A stretch of DNA of 64,000 nucleotides from Collinsella aerofaciens (GCA_008668235.1 RQCP01000013.1:62001-126000); one strand, 5' to 3'; numbered from the stretch's first letter, positions 1-9,563 are shown. Numbers and translations: made by a program. Notes: generated from the sequence alone by a model not told the origin.

Positions 1-822
1 GCGCGCGACTACACCATGCGCGCTATCTCGGCGCTAGCGTGCGGCACCTTTAGCTTTTTGCTGATGCAAACGGCCGGGGTCGCGGCGCTTCCCGGCCTGG
101 TCATTGCGGCTATCGCGATCGGAGCGGCGGCTGGCCTGGCCCCCCAGATCGGCTCGGCCATCTCGGCTGTGGGCTTTTTGGTGCTCATGGCCAACGCCAC
201 CATGCAGGCGCAGGGCATCCTGTCGATGTTGCCGGTCGCGGTGATCTTTGCCGCTGCCATGTCCGGTTGGTGGATCGCCTGGGGTCGCACCGAGGCTGCC
301 GCGAGCGCCGCGCTCACCTGTGCACTCGCGCTTGGCTGTCTGACCGGCAATACCTTCCTGGCAGCTGGGGTCGCCGCCGGCGTCGCGTCATTTTGGCTCG
401 GCCCGACAAGCGCCGCTGCGGCAACGGGCATGGGCGCGCTTTTTGCCCGTCTGGCCACGGTCGCGCTTTCAGCCGGAGGCGTGCTGGGGCTCGGTAACGT
501 TGCCGCAGCGCTGGGAGACCCGCTCCTTTGGGCTGCCTTTGTGCTGGTCGCGGCAACTGCCGCAGCGTCATCCGCGCTGCTCAATGCCCATGCCAAGCGT
601 GCCAATCAGGGCTCAAACCTTGCCGCAATCGCCGCCATCGCTGTCACCGGCATCGGCTGCGCAGCGGCGTCCTGTCTTGCACACCATATGGAAATTGCCA
701 GCCTTGCAGCCGCGGTCATCGCCAAGGCGGCGGTTGCGGGAATCCTATCCTCTATAATCGTTGGGATATGCCTATATTTGCTCGGATACCAAAGAACCTA
801 TACGGAGAGTGATCTTTCGTGA
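1..822 (+). CDS. Polytopic membrane protein, 5' end outside window
   Basis: The reading frame is open from base 1, so this is probably the C-terminal part of a longer gene; the first internal ATG is at 16. The visible 270 or so residues are almost wholly hydrophobic, very rich in Ala, Gly, Leu and Ile, with about eight or nine likely membrane helices and few charged residues. I do not recognise the family. The TGA stop overlaps the GTG start of the next gene (GTGA at 819-822), so the two are probably translationally coupled, placing it in the operon with the FHA proteins, phosphatase, SEDS-PBP and kinase. A transporter or the membrane part of a larger signalling protein are both possible. Confidence 0.6.
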   Translation, partial: ARDYTMRAISALACGTFSFLLMQTAGVAALPGLVIAAIAIGAAAGLAPQIGSAISAVGFLVLMANATMQAQGILSMLPVAVIFAAAMSGWWIAWGRTEAAASAALTCALALGCLTGNTFLAAGVAAGVASFWLGPTSAAAATGMGALFARLATVALSAGGVLGLGNVAAALGDPLLWAAFVLVAATAAASSALLNAHAKRANQGSNLAAIAAIAVTGIGCAAASCLAHHMEIASLAAAVIAKAAVAGILSSIIVGICLYLLGYQRTYTESDLS

Positions 823-1829
823 ACTTCCTGAACATCTTCGAGGACCACGTGGCCGGCATCTTCGGTGCCACCCGTGCCCCGTTCTCCTTTAAGAAGCTTG
901 CCAAGCAGGCCGCTCGCGACATGGAGGATCAGACTCTGGTGATTAACGGCGTCAACACGGCGCCGGCACTCTATACCATCCTTATCGCCGCCGACGACGA
1001 TCCCATGCTCGCCCCGTTCTACCCCGAGCTTTCGCGCGAGGTCCGCGAGTTCGTGAAGGCGCAGGCCGAAAAGCGCCGCTATGTCTTTGTCGGCGAGCCC
1101 CTCGTGCGCTTTATGATCGATCCGCAGCTGCGCGCCGGCAAGTTCTCGGTCTTTGCCGAGAACGTCGATGCCCCCACGCTCGGCCGCCTGTACGAAGAAG
1201 AGCGCGCCTATCAAAACGGCCTGGGCCAGAACAACTCCGCGGCAAGCCGTGCCGCCAGCGCCCCGCGCGCCGGCCAGCAGCAGTTTGCTGCCCCGCAGCA
1301 GCAGCGCCCCGCCGCCATGCCCCAGCAACAGCCGACGCCTCGCGCCGCCGCTCCCGACCCGCTTGCCGTGGCAGACCCCTTCGCGCCTAGCGTCCCCGAC
1401 CCCGCCGCTCCTATCCCGGTGCCGCAGACCGTCTCGCGCGACGCGCTTGCCGGCATGGGCGGAGCCGCCGCGACCGGTGCCGCCGTGGGCCTAGGCGCTG
1501 CAGCCGGCATCGCCTCCAACATGGCGAGCACTCGCGCCCCGCAGCGCCCGCTCGCCCAGCTCGTCGACGTCGTGAGCGGCGAGAGCCATAGCATCACCTC
1601 CGCACAGGTGACCATCGGTCGCGAGCGCTCAGTTTCCGACATTGCCCTGCGCGACCCCAACGTGTCGCGCCGCCACGCCCAGCTCACCTTTACGGGCTCG
1701 GATTGGTCGATCGAGGACCTCAATTCCACCAACGGCACGCTCGTCAACAACCGCCGCATTACGCGCTGCCCGCTGCGCAACGGCGATCTGCTGACGTTTG
1801 GCCTGAGTACCTTTGAATTTAGGGGATAG
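819..1829 (+). CDS. FhaA-like protein (DUF3662 + FHA domain)
   Basis: 336 residues. Residues ~1-115 resemble the DUF3662 domain of mycobacterial FhaA. Residues ~120-255 are a low-complexity Ala/Pro/Gln linker. Residues ~262-335 form an FHA phosphothreonine-binding domain with the hallmark GRE, SRRH and NGT motifs (ERSVSD, VSRRHAQ, NSTNGTLVNN). In actinobacteria such proteins are cytoplasmic adaptors that bind PknB-phosphorylated cell-wall synthesis proteins. Translation begins at GTG 819, overlapping the upstream stop, behind GGAGAG. It sits directly before a second FHA gene, as in the fhaA-fhaB-pstP-rodA-pbpA-pknB order of other actinobacteria. Partner proteins cannot be read from sequence. 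Confidence 0.9.
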   Translation: MNFLNIFEDHVAGIFGATRAPFSFKKLAKQAARDMEDQTLVINGVNTAPALYTILIAADDDPMLAPFYPELSREVREFVKAQAEKRRYVFVGEPLVRFMIDPQLRAGKFSVFAENVDAPTLGRLYEEERAYQNGLGQNNSAASRAASAPRAGQQQFAAPQQQRPAAMPQQQPTPRAAAPDPLAVADPFAPSVPDPAAPIPVPQTVSRDALAGMGGAAATGAAVGLGAAAGIASNMASTRAPQRPLAQLVDVVSGESHSITSAQVTIGRERSVSDIALRDPNVSRRHAQLTFTGSDWSIEDLNSTNGTLVNNRRITRCPLRNGDLLTFGLSTFEFRG

Positions 1830-1835
1830 TCGCTT

Positions 1836-2252
1836 ATGAACATCGATATCGTCCTTTTTGCAGGCCGCATCGTCCTGGTCGCCCTGCTCTATATCTTCTT
1901 GTTCGCCGTCATGAAGACCGGCGTGGGACTTGTGCGCGGGCAGCGCCGCGACTCGGCTATCTGGACGATTGATGTGGACAAGGGTCCGCGCGGTATCCGC
2001 GGCATCCACGTAGACATGCTCGGCCCCGTCATCGTCGGTCGCTCGCCATCTTCGGACATCTGCATCAACGAACCGTTCGTCTCGGCCTCGCATGCGCGCT
2101 TTTCGCTGCAGGGCCCGGCGCTCATCATCGAGGACCTCAACTCACTTAACGGCACGCTCGTCAACGGCCGCCAGCTCGTGGAGCCCGCGACGCTGCGTGA
2201 GGGCGACGAAGTCCAGATTGGCGACGTGGTCATGAAGGTGAACCGTCGATGA
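1836..2252 (+). CDS. FhaB-like membrane-anchored FHA protein
   Basis: 138 residues: one N-terminal membrane helix (residues ~5-27) followed by a cytoplasmic FHA domain (~50-138) with GRSPSSD, SASHARF and NSLNGTLVNGR. It corresponds to actinobacterial FhaB/FipA, which recruits phosphorylated partners to the membrane for cell-wall synthesis. It begins six bases after the stop of the first FHA gene and its stop overlaps the ATG of the PP2C gene (ATGA at 2249-2252), indicating tight translational coupling. Confidence 0.9.
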   Translation: MNIDIVLFAGRIVLVALLYIFLFAVMKTGVGLVRGQRRDSAIWTIDVDKGPRGIRGIHVDMLGPVIVGRSPSSDICINEPFVSASHARFSLQGPALIIEDLNSLNGTLVNGRQLVEPATLREGDEVQIGDVVMKVNRR

Positions 2253-4048
2253 TCGACGAGGAGAACAAGTCCGCAACCATGACCGAGGCACCGGCTGCCG
2301 CCGCAGCTGCACCGGCCCACGCCACTCCGGCGGACTCCACACCCGTGGAGCCCGAGGACACCGTGTTCTCCCTGCCTCTTTCGCATGTAACGCATGATAT
2401 TTCGGATCTCGCCGATAACGAGGACGAAGAGGATGCCGTAGCGGCGCCCATCGGCGCACATGCTGCGGAACAGCCCACAGCGCCCGAAGCAACCCCGGCG
2501 CCGGCTCACTTTGCAGAGCCCGTCGCCGCGGCAATCAACGAGAGCGCTGCGGTGTTTGCGGCACCCGAGCCCGCCGCGCCGGCGTTTCCCATAGCCCCGG
2601 CATCCGAGGTTGCGCCCGCGTCTACGCCGGCGCCCGAGCCTATAGACGTCAGCCCGCAAGACGACGAGTCGACCGCCCGCGTTTCCGAGGAGCCCGACTC
2701 CCCGGACACCGGCGATTCCGAATCAAACGCCGAGACAGACACCGTCTCTCCCGGTGACACCGCCGAGATCGATGTTGCCGCCGTTGAGGCCAAACTCAAA
2801 GACCCCGGCTCGACCATGAGCTTTGAGCCCCTGACCGAGGAACGCATCGAGACCGACTCGACCTATGATGCCGGCACCACCACGCAACTCATGTGGGGCG
2901 CCCGCTCCGACGTTGGCTGCGTGCGCCCGCACAATGAGGATTCCTACCTAGTGCAGTCGCCGCTCTTTTGCGTATGCGACGGCATGGGCGGTCACGCCGC
3001 CGGCGAGGTAGCCTCTTCCATCGCCGTCGAGACTATTGCCAAGACGGCCCCGCAGTCCGCCGACGCAGCGCGCCTGGCCGCAGCCGTCGAGGCAGCCAAC
3101 GCCGCCGTAATCGAGGCGGCCCTGAACGGCCTGGGCAAGCCCGGCATGGGCTGCACAGCCACCTGCGCCTATATCGAAAACGACACGCTCGCCATCGCCC
3201 ACGTGGGCGACTCTCGCGCCTACCTGCTCCACGAGGGCACGCTCATCCGCGTGACCCGCGACCACTCCTACGTGGAGGAGCTCGTGGACGCTGGCGAGAT
3301 CACGGCAGACGAGGCTCGCGTCCACCCCAACCGTTCGGTCATCACCCGCGCACTGGGCTCGGACCCCGCCATGTATGCCGACCACTTCACTCTGCATATC
3401 GAGGAAGGCGACCGTCTGATCCTGTGCTCCGACGGCCTCTCGAGCATGATTCCCGATAGCGATATCGAGAACATCGCCACGCAGTCCTCAACCGCGCAAA
3501 TCTGCGTCGACAACCTAGTGGACGCGGCGCTTGCCGCCGGCGGCCACGACAACGTGACCGTAGTAGTCGTTGACCTGGTTGACGATGGCGTTATGCGCGA
3601 GGCGCAACGCGTGCGTCGCCGCAACATTACTATCGCCGCCATCCTGGCCCTCGTCTTTGTGCTGGCAGCTGGCATCTGGGCCTACACGGGTGTCACCGGC
3701 TCATACTACCTGGGTACCTACCAGGGCAATGTCGCCGTCTGGCGCGGCCTGCCCGGCAAGCCGCTCGGACTCAAGCTCCACTGGCTCGAGAGCGAAACCA
3801 GCATTAAGCTGTCCGACCTGCCCGAAGACACGCAAAACCGCCTCAAGGCGGGCATTCCGCAAACAAGTGTCGACGATGCGCAGGACACGATATCCAAGTA
3901 CCGCCACCAGATCGACGAGGAGCAGACCCGCCAGGTGATCGACGCGCAAACGATTCGCGACAACACCAATCAGGGATCGACCTCCGAATCAGATTCCGAG
4001 AAAACCGCCGAACAGTCCGCCGAGGCCGAAGCCTCCGATAAGAATTAG
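2249..4048 (+). CDS. PP2C-family Ser/Thr phosphatase, membrane-anchored
   Basis: 599 residues. Residues ~1-208 are an unusual acidic Ala/Pro/Glu-rich extension without recognisable fold. Residues ~213-445 are a PP2C (PPM) catalytic domain with RPHNEDSY, DGMGGH, GDSRAYL, CSDGLSSM and GGHDNVTVV, which supply the metal-binding aspartates. A membrane helix follows (~455-477) and then a ~120-residue extracellular tail. The family (PstP/Stp) dephosphorylates targets of PASTA kinases and the kinase itself. The ATG at 2249 overlaps the preceding stop, supporting the long N-terminus, although a later start cannot be excluded. Confidence 0.93.
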   Translation: MIDEENKSATMTEAPAAAAAAPAHATPADSTPVEPEDTVFSLPLSHVTHDISDLADNEDEEDAVAAPIGAHAAEQPTAPEATPAPAHFAEPVAAAINESAAVFAAPEPAAPAFPIAPASEVAPASTPAPEPIDVSPQDDESTARVSEEPDSPDTGDSESNAETDTVSPGDTAEIDVAAVEAKLKDPGSTMSFEPLTEERIETDSTYDAGTTTQLMWGARSDVGCVRPHNEDSYLVQSPLFCVCDGMGGHAAGEVASSIAVETIAKTAPQSADAARLAAAVEAANAAVIEAALNGLGKPGMGCTATCAYIENDTLAIAHVGDSRAYLLHEGTLIRVTRDHSYVEELVDAGEITADEARVHPNRSVITRALGSDPAMYADHFTLHIEEGDRLILCSDGLSSMIPDSDIENIATQSSTAQICVDNLVDAALAAGGHDNVTVVVVDLVDDGVMREAQRVRRRNITIAAILALVFVLAAGIWAYTGVTGSYYLGTYQGNVAVWRGLPGKPLGLKLHWLESETSIKLSDLPEDTQNRLKAGIPQTSVDDAQDTISKYRHQIDEEQTRQVIDAQTIRDNTNQGSTSESDSEKTAEQSAEAEASDKN

Positions 4049-4064
4049 AAAGGGAGTGCCGCTT

Positions 4065-6935
4065 ATGAGTCGCCGCAACACCGAGCTGCTCTTGCTCATC
4101 GCCTCGGCGTTCCCCGTCATCCTGCTGTATGCGATGTACGTGCTCACTGCGGGCGCCGCTATCTCCTTTGAGACGCTCGCCGTACCGATCGGCCTCTTTG
4201 CCGCCTTTGCCGCGGCCCACATTGCCGTGCGCATCTTGGCGCCCGGTGCCGACCCCGCCATCCTGCCCATCGTATTTATACTTTCGGGCATCGGCATCAC
4301 GTTCGTGACGCGTCTCGCCCCCGCTCTCGCCATCTCACAGCTCATCATCCTGTTTGTCTCGGTGGCGCTCATGGTGGGAACGCTTGCACTAGTCAAAAAC
4401 CTCGACGTGGTCATGCGCTACAAGTACACCTTTGGCATCATCGGCATCATTCTGCTGATGCTGCCTATCTTTATCGGCACCACGATCTCGGGCTCCAAGC
4501 TGTGGATTCGCATCGCGGGCTTTACCATCCAGCCTGGCGAGTTCGCCAAGGTCTTTATCGTCCTGTTCCTGGCCGGCTACTTGGCCGAGAACCGCGAGTT
4601 GCTCTCCATCTCCAACCGCAAGATCCTGGGCTTTAAGATCCCTCGCCTGCGACTGCTGCTGCCGCTGTTTGCCGTGTGGGGTGTGTGCCTGCTCGTCGTC
4701 GTCTTCGAACGCGACCTGGGTTCGGCCGTGCTGTTCTACACCATCTTCTTGCTGATGCTCTACGTTGCCACGGGGCGCTTTTCGTATGTCGTTATCGGCC
4801 TTGCGCTCTTAGCTGTCGGAGCCGTGGGCGCCTACAAGTTCCTATCGCACGTTCAGGTGCGTTTCCAGGTTTGGGTCGATCCGTTTAAGGACGCCCAGGG
4901 CCAGGGCTACCAGATCGTCCAGTCGCTCTTCTCGCTTGCCGATGGCGGTCTGGTCGGTGTTGGCATCGGCAACGGCATGGCCAACAACATCCCTGTCGTC
5001 GAGTCCGACTTTATCTTCTCGGCTATCGGCGAGGAGATGGGCCTTTTGGGCGGCGGCGCCGTGCTCATCCTGTTTATGCTCTTTGCCGTGCGTGGCCTCA
5101 CCACGGCTGCCCGCGCTAAATCCGACCTCGCCGCCTTTAGCGCCACGGGCCTTACGGCCGCCATCAGCTTCCAGGCCTTCTTGATCGTTGGCGGCGTAAC
5201 CCGCCTGATCCCGCTGACCGGCGTCACCCTGCCCTTTATGAGCCAGGGCGGCTCCTCTCTGCTGGCGAGCTTCATCATCGTCGCGCTCCTGCTGCGCGCC
5301 GGTGACGAGGCGACCGGACGCGAGGCCGAGCTTACCGGCACCGGCACCATGGCCGCCATCACCGATGATCAGGTCGCATCTGCCGCCGCCCCGACGGGCA
5401 CGCGCTTTGCCACCTCGTCTTCCTACGGCAGCGGTAGCCATTCCGTCGGCTCGCGCATGCGCCGTCGCCTGCTCGACACGCCTGAATCCGGTGTGCTCGG
5501 CCGCGTTGCGCTCGCCAACCGTCTAACCCGTGCGGTGCTCGCCTTTACGGCGCTGTTCGCCATCCTTATCGGCAACCTCACCTATGTCCAGGTCATTAAG
5601 GCCAAGGACTATCAGGACATGCCGACCAACAACCACACCATCGCCCGCTCCAAGTACATCCAGCGCGGCTCCATCATCACGTCCGACGGCGTGACGCTGG
5701 CCGAGTCGCTGCAGCAGGAGGACGGCACCTACGTACGCTCCTACCCCAACGGTAACCTGGCAGCGCACGTGGTTGGCTACGTGAGCCAGCAGTATGGCAC
5801 CACCGCCATCGAGAGCGTCATGAACGATACGCTCACCGGTTCTAAGGACTACTCCAGCTGGAACAACGCCATCGCGTCGCTCGCGGGCCAGACCCAGCCG
5901 GGCAACACCGCCAAGCTCACCATCGACTCGCGCATCCAGACGGCGGCCGAGCAGGCACTCAAGGGCTTTAAGGGCGCTGTAGTGGTCATCGACCCGCGTA
6001 CCGGCGCGGTGCTCGCATGTGCCAGCTCGCCCACCTACGACAACACCAACATCGATGCCCTGCTGCAGACGGGCGGCGGCGAGGACGGCTCCATGTACAA
6101 TCGCGCCATGGACGCGCTGTACACGCCGGGCTCAACGTTTAAGGTCGTTACGCTTTCCGCGGCACTCGAGACCGGTACCGCCAGCCTTACCAGCACCTAC
6201 CAGGCGCCCGGCTCCATGGACATCGGCAACGCACCGGTCACCAACTATGCCAACGAGAGCTACGGCACCATCAGCCTGCAGCAGGCCTTTGCCGTGTCCT
6301 CCAACGTCGTCTTTGGCCAGGTGGCAAACGAAGTTGGCGCAAACACGCTCGTGCAGTTTGCCAACGCCTTTGGCTACGGCCAAAAGCTCGGCCAGGACCT
6401 GACCTCCGCGGCCTCCATCATGGCCGACCCGTCGCTCATGACCGAGTGGGAGACCGCCTGGGCCGGCGCCGGCCAGCCTGTCGGCATGGACCACACGCCC
6501 GGCCCGCAGACCACCGTCATGCAAAACGCCGTGATTGCCGCCGCCATCGCTAACAGCGGCGTGGTCATGGACCCGTACTTTGTAGCCCAGGTACTCGCCC
6601 CGGACGGAACCGTGGTCAAGACCACGCAGTCCCGCTCGCTGGGTCAGGCCGTCAGCTCCGCCACGGCCGACCAGGTCAAGCAGGCCATGCTTGCCGTCGT
6701 CCAGTCCGGCACCGGCACCGATGCCCAAATCCCCGGCGTCAAGGTTGCCGGCAAGACCGGCTCGGCCGAGACTGGCGGCACCAACGTCAACTCGATGTTC
6801 GTTGGCTTTGCACCTTACGATTCACCCACGGTCGCCATCTCGGTGGCCTTGGAGGATTTCGACAAGCATGACGTCAAGGCCGTCAAGATCGCCGGCATCG
6901 TCCTGACCGCGGCGCTTGCCGCACAGGGAGCGTGA
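4065..6935 (+). CDS. Fused SEDS glycosyltransferase (FtsW/RodA) and class B penicillin-binding protein
   Basis: 956 residues from ATG 4065, preferred over an in-frame GTG at 4056 because AAAGGGAG lies about 8 bases upstream of the ATG. Residues ~1-415 are a ten-helix SEDS domain of the FtsW/RodA/SpoVE family, which polymerises lipid II. After a ~60-residue linker a further membrane helix (~485-505) leads into a class B PBP with transpeptidase motifs SxxK (S690-K693), SxN (S745-N747) and KTG (897-899). Most bacteria encode these as two interacting proteins; here one polypeptide carries polymerase and cross-linker. It lies between the PP2C phosphatase and the PASTA kinase, where rodA and pbpA sit in other actinobacteria. 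Confidence 0.93.
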   Translation: MSRRNTELLLLIASAFPVILLYAMYVLTAGAAISFETLAVPIGLFAAFAAAHIAVRILAPGADPAILPIVFILSGIGITFVTRLAPALAISQLIILFVSVALMVGTLALVKNLDVVMRYKYTFGIIGIILLMLPIFIGTTISGSKLWIRIAGFTIQPGEFAKVFIVLFLAGYLAENRELLSISNRKILGFKIPRLRLLLPLFAVWGVCLLVVVFERDLGSAVLFYTIFLLMLYVATGRFSYVVIGLALLAVGAVGAYKFLSHVQVRFQVWVDPFKDAQGQGYQIVQSLFSLADGGLVGVGIGNGMANNIPVVESDFIFSAIGEEMGLLGGGAVLILFMLFAVRGLTTAARAKSDLAAFSATGLTAAISFQAFLIVGGVTRLIPLTGVTLPFMSQGGSSLLASFIIVALLLRAGDEATGREAELTGTGTMAAITDDQVASAAAPTGTRFATSSSYGSGSHSVGSRMRRRLLDTPESGVLGRVALANRLTRAVLAFTALFAILIGNLTYVQVIKAKDYQDMPTNNHTIARSKYIQRGSIITSDGVTLAESLQQEDGTYVRSYPNGNLAAHVVGYVSQQYGTTAIESVMNDTLTGSKDYSSWNNAIASLAGQTQPGNTAKLTIDSRIQTAAEQALKGFKGAVVVIDPRTGAVLACASSPTYDNTNIDALLQTGGGEDGSMYNRAMDALYTPGSTFKVVTLSAALETGTASLTSTYQAPGSMDIGNAPVTNYANESYGTISLQQAFAVSSNVVFGQVANEVGANTLVQFANAFGYGQKLGQDLTSAASIMADPSLMTEWETAWAGAGQPVGMDHTPGPQTTVMQNAVIAAAIANSGVVMDPYFVAQVLAPDGTVVKTTQSRSLGQAVSSATADQVKQAMLAVVQSGTGTDAQIPGVKVAGKTGSAETGGTNVNSMFVGFAPYDSPTVAISVALEDFDKHDVKAVKIAGIVLTAALAAQGA

Positions 6936-7067
6936 TGCCCATGATCGAATCGGACACCCGAGGCGCGCCGCGGCCGAAGAGTTAGCGGCAACGCGCCACA
7001 CGGCCCCAGCGGCCACATCGTAGGTACTACACACATCGTTGAGCGAATAGTTATGTTAGGAGCAGGA

Positions 7068-9029
7068 ATGGAACAGAGGGTCCTCGGGGGAAGATACCTC
7101 CTCAAGGATAAGGTGGGGACAGGCGGCATGGCGACCGTCTACCGTGCACAGGACCAGGTCCTCGACCGCACGGTAGCCGTCAAGATCATGCTGCCGCAGT
7201 ATGCTGGCGACGCAACCTTCGCCGCACGCTTTAAGCAGGAGGCCCAGGCAGCAGCCGGTCTCTCCTCCCCTTATATCGTGGGCGTCTACGATTGGGGCAA
7301 GGACGGCGACACCTATTACATCGTCATGGAGTATCTGCGCGGTACCGACCTTAAGAGCGGCATCAAGAGCCACGGTGCCCTCGACCCCAAGAAGGTCGCT
7401 CAGATCGGCTCGCAGATCAGCTCCGCGCTTTCGGTCGCCCACAAGCACGAGATCATCCACCGCGACATTAAGCCGCAGAACATCATGGTGCTGCCCGACG
7501 GCAACATCAAGGTGATGGACTTTGGCATCGCGCGCGCCAAGAACAGCCACCTCACGCAAGACAACAACGTGCTGGGAACCGCCCACTACGTCAGCCCCGA
7601 GCAGACCCGTGGTCAGGACCTCGGCCCCACCTCGGATATCTACTCGCTGGGCGTCGTGATGTATGAATGCGCCACCGGCCGCGTGCCCTTTGACGGTGAC
7701 GACGCTATCTCGGTCGCACTCAAGCAGGTCAACGAGCTGCCTATTCCGCCGAGCCAGATCAACTCCGGTGTCGACGCCGACCTTGAGCGCATCATCCTCA
7801 AGTGCATGGAGAAGGACCCGGCAAACCGCTTCCAGACCGCCGACGAGCTGCGTCAGGTGCTCAACAGCTACCTGTCGGGCCGTGCCGTCAACGTCTCGGA
7901 GCCCACGCGCATCATCGGTGCCCCCGGCGAGCTGGGCGCCACCAAGACTCGCGAGCTGTCTGACTCCACGCGCGCTATGGTTCGCCCCGTATCGGGCGTA
8001 AGCGGACAGACCAACCCCCGCAGCGCCGTCTCGGGTTCCACCGGTTCCTACGAGGTCGATCAGCCCAAGTCCAACAAGAACAAGATTATCGCCGCCGTAG
8101 TCGCCGCAATCGCCGTGGTTGGCGTTGTGGTGGCCTTCGCCACCGGGCTCTTTGGGGGCGAGCAGGTTACGGTGCCCGATGTGCTTAACAAGGACCAGCA
8201 GACCGCTATCGAGCTGATCAAGGAGGCCGGCCTTGAGGTCGGAACTGTCGACCAGAGCTATAACGACGATGTCGACGAGGGCAAGGTTGCCGAGCAGACC
8301 CCCAACGGCAACACTAAGAAGCCCAAGGGCTCCAAGGTGAACCTGGTGATCTCCAAGGGCCCCAAGCCCTCCGAGAAAGTTGAGGTTCCGCAGCTCGTCG
8401 GCCTAACCAAGGACCAGGCCGAGGCCGCGCTGGCAAGCGTGGGCCTGAAGGGCAACGCAACCGAGGAGGCCAACGAGGCCGACGAAGGCCAGGTCTTTGA
8501 GCAGGGCACTGATGCCGGCAAGGAAGTCGAGAAGGGCACGACCATCTCGTATAAGGTCTCCAGCGGTCCTGACACCACCTCCGTCCCCGATCTGACCGAC
8601 ATGACCGAGGCCCAGGCACGCAACGCTCTCGACATGGCTGGCTTTGGCGTCGACGTGAGCTACCAGGAAAACGACTCGGTTACCGAGGGCACCGTAATTA
8701 GCTGGAACCCTAGCGGCAAGCAGAAGCCCGGTGCCACGATCACCGTCGTCATCGCCAAGAAGTCCGGCAAGGCCAGCGTCCCGGGTAACCTGTACGGCAA
8801 GAGCATCTCCGCCGCCGTCACCGCGCTCAACAACGCCGGTTTCTACAACATCGCATTCTGCGATCAGAACGGCAACCCCGTGAGCGGCAACGAAAACGCC
8901 ACCGTTACGGGCGTCTCCCCCACCGGCAAGCAGTCCACCGACAGCACGATCACGCTGACGGTCGCACTTTCTGGTTCGGGCTCGGGCTCGGGCACGAGCA
9001 CGGGCGACGATTCCGGTACGACCAACTAG
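7068..9029 (+). CDS. PASTA-domain Ser/Thr protein kinase (PknB/StkP type)
   Basis: 653 residues from ATG 7068, chosen over ATG 7053 because AGGAG lies just upstream. The cytoplasmic kinase domain (~9-270) has glycine loop GTGGMATV, K39, catalytic HRD (131-133) and DFG (151-153). A juxtamembrane linker leads to one membrane helix (~342-365) and four extracellular PASTA repeats, which in this family bind muropeptides or lipid II. A Ser/Gly/Thr-rich tail ends the protein. With the FHA proteins, the phosphatase and the SEDS-PBP upstream, it is the likely controller of cell-wall growth. A hairpin terminator follows at 9082. Confidence 0.95.
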   Translation: MEQRVLGGRYLLKDKVGTGGMATVYRAQDQVLDRTVAVKIMLPQYAGDATFAARFKQEAQAAAGLSSPYIVGVYDWGKDGDTYYIVMEYLRGTDLKSGIKSHGALDPKKVAQIGSQISSALSVAHKHEIIHRDIKPQNIMVLPDGNIKVMDFGIARAKNSHLTQDNNVLGTAHYVSPEQTRGQDLGPTSDIYSLGVVMYECATGRVPFDGDDAISVALKQVNELPIPPSQINSGVDADLERIILKCMEKDPANRFQTADELRQVLNSYLSGRAVNVSEPTRIIGAPGELGATKTRELSDSTRAMVRPVSGVSGQTNPRSAVSGSTGSYEVDQPKSNKNKIIAAVVAAIAVVGVVVAFATGLFGGEQVTVPDVLNKDQQTAIELIKEAGLEVGTVDQSYNDDVDEGKVAEQTPNGNTKKPKGSKVNLVISKGPKPSEKVEVPQLVGLTKDQAEAALASVGLKGNATEEANEADEGQVFEQGTDAGKEVEKGTTISYKVSSGPDTTSVPDLTDMTEAQARNALDMAGFGVDVSYQENDSVTEGTVISWNPSGKQKPGATITVVIAKKSGKASVPGNLYGKSISAAVTALNNAGFYNIAFCDQNGNPVSGNENATVTGVSPTGKQSTDSTITLTVALSGSGSGSGTSTGDDSGTTN

Positions 9030-9081
9030 TCGCCACCCCACCGCTCATCGCGGCTTTCGCCGCAAACATATTCGCTCACAG

Positions 9082-9119
9082 GCGCCCGCTTGCTCCCCCA
9101 GCAAGCGGGCGCTTTCTTT
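9082..9119 (+). terminator. Terminator of the cell-wall signalling operon
   Basis: Perfect 13-bp inverted repeat: GCGCCCGCTTGCT at 9082-9094 and its complement at 9100-9112, five-base loop, followed by TTTCTTTA. It lies 50 bp after the kinase stop. Confidence 0.85.
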
Positions 9120-9152
9120 ATCTGAAGCAGCGAATACTACGGCATGCCTTAA

Positions 9153-9349
9153 ACCAAAAGAGCCCGGCACCGTAACGGTACCGGGCTCGATATTCCTCTG
9201 GTGCCCCCGGGCGGATTCGAAAACTCCCCCCGCGGGGAAATTGGTGACGCGGGTGTCGACGGCTCGAATCCTGCCCTTAGACCAGAAGAGCCCGGCACCG
9301 TAGCGGTACCGGGCTCGATATTCCTCTGGTGCCCCCGGGCGGATTCGAA
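9153..9349. repeat. 69-bp direct repeat holding tRNA-Arg 3' end plus its terminator
   Basis: Positions 9153-9221 and 9281-9349 are 67/69 identical. Read on the minus strand, each holds the last part of tRNA-Arg including CCA followed by a GC-rich hairpin (GAGCCCGG stem, loop near 9174 or 9302) and TCTT, that is, a tRNA 3' end and a terminator. Between them, 9246-9275 carries an inverted, degenerate copy of the same tRNA T-arm. Only the second copy continues into the 47-bp attachment repeat. Confidence 0.75.
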
Positions 9350-9372
9350 CCGTCGACACCCGCTTTAGGAGA
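9326..9372. other. attL, 47-bp tRNA-Arg 3' fragment
   Basis: Identical to 22730-22776. On the minus strand it runs from the anticodon loop (TCTCCTAAAG) through the T-arm and acceptor strand to CCA. Sequence beyond 9372 diverges from the tRNA, so this is a stranded fragment rather than a functional tRNA. Confidence 0.9.
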
Positions 9373-9563
9373 TATGATTTAATGCTACCCCCTACCATTC
9401 ATCAAGCATCATTGAATATCATATAACCGCAGATAAACATAGCAGTTTGTGTCTTTTGCCTCCGGTAGCTGCGCCTACGCTTTTACAAACATATTACTAA
9501 CAGCTTTAGCTAAACTGCACTCAATGAATTGTTGAAAACTATTCAAAGAAACGGAGCGCAAAG

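Noticed and set aside
9045..9398. 117-codon minus-strand frame over the left junction
   Set aside because: It reads through tRNA fragments and terminators and has repeated peptide blocks created by the DNA duplication.
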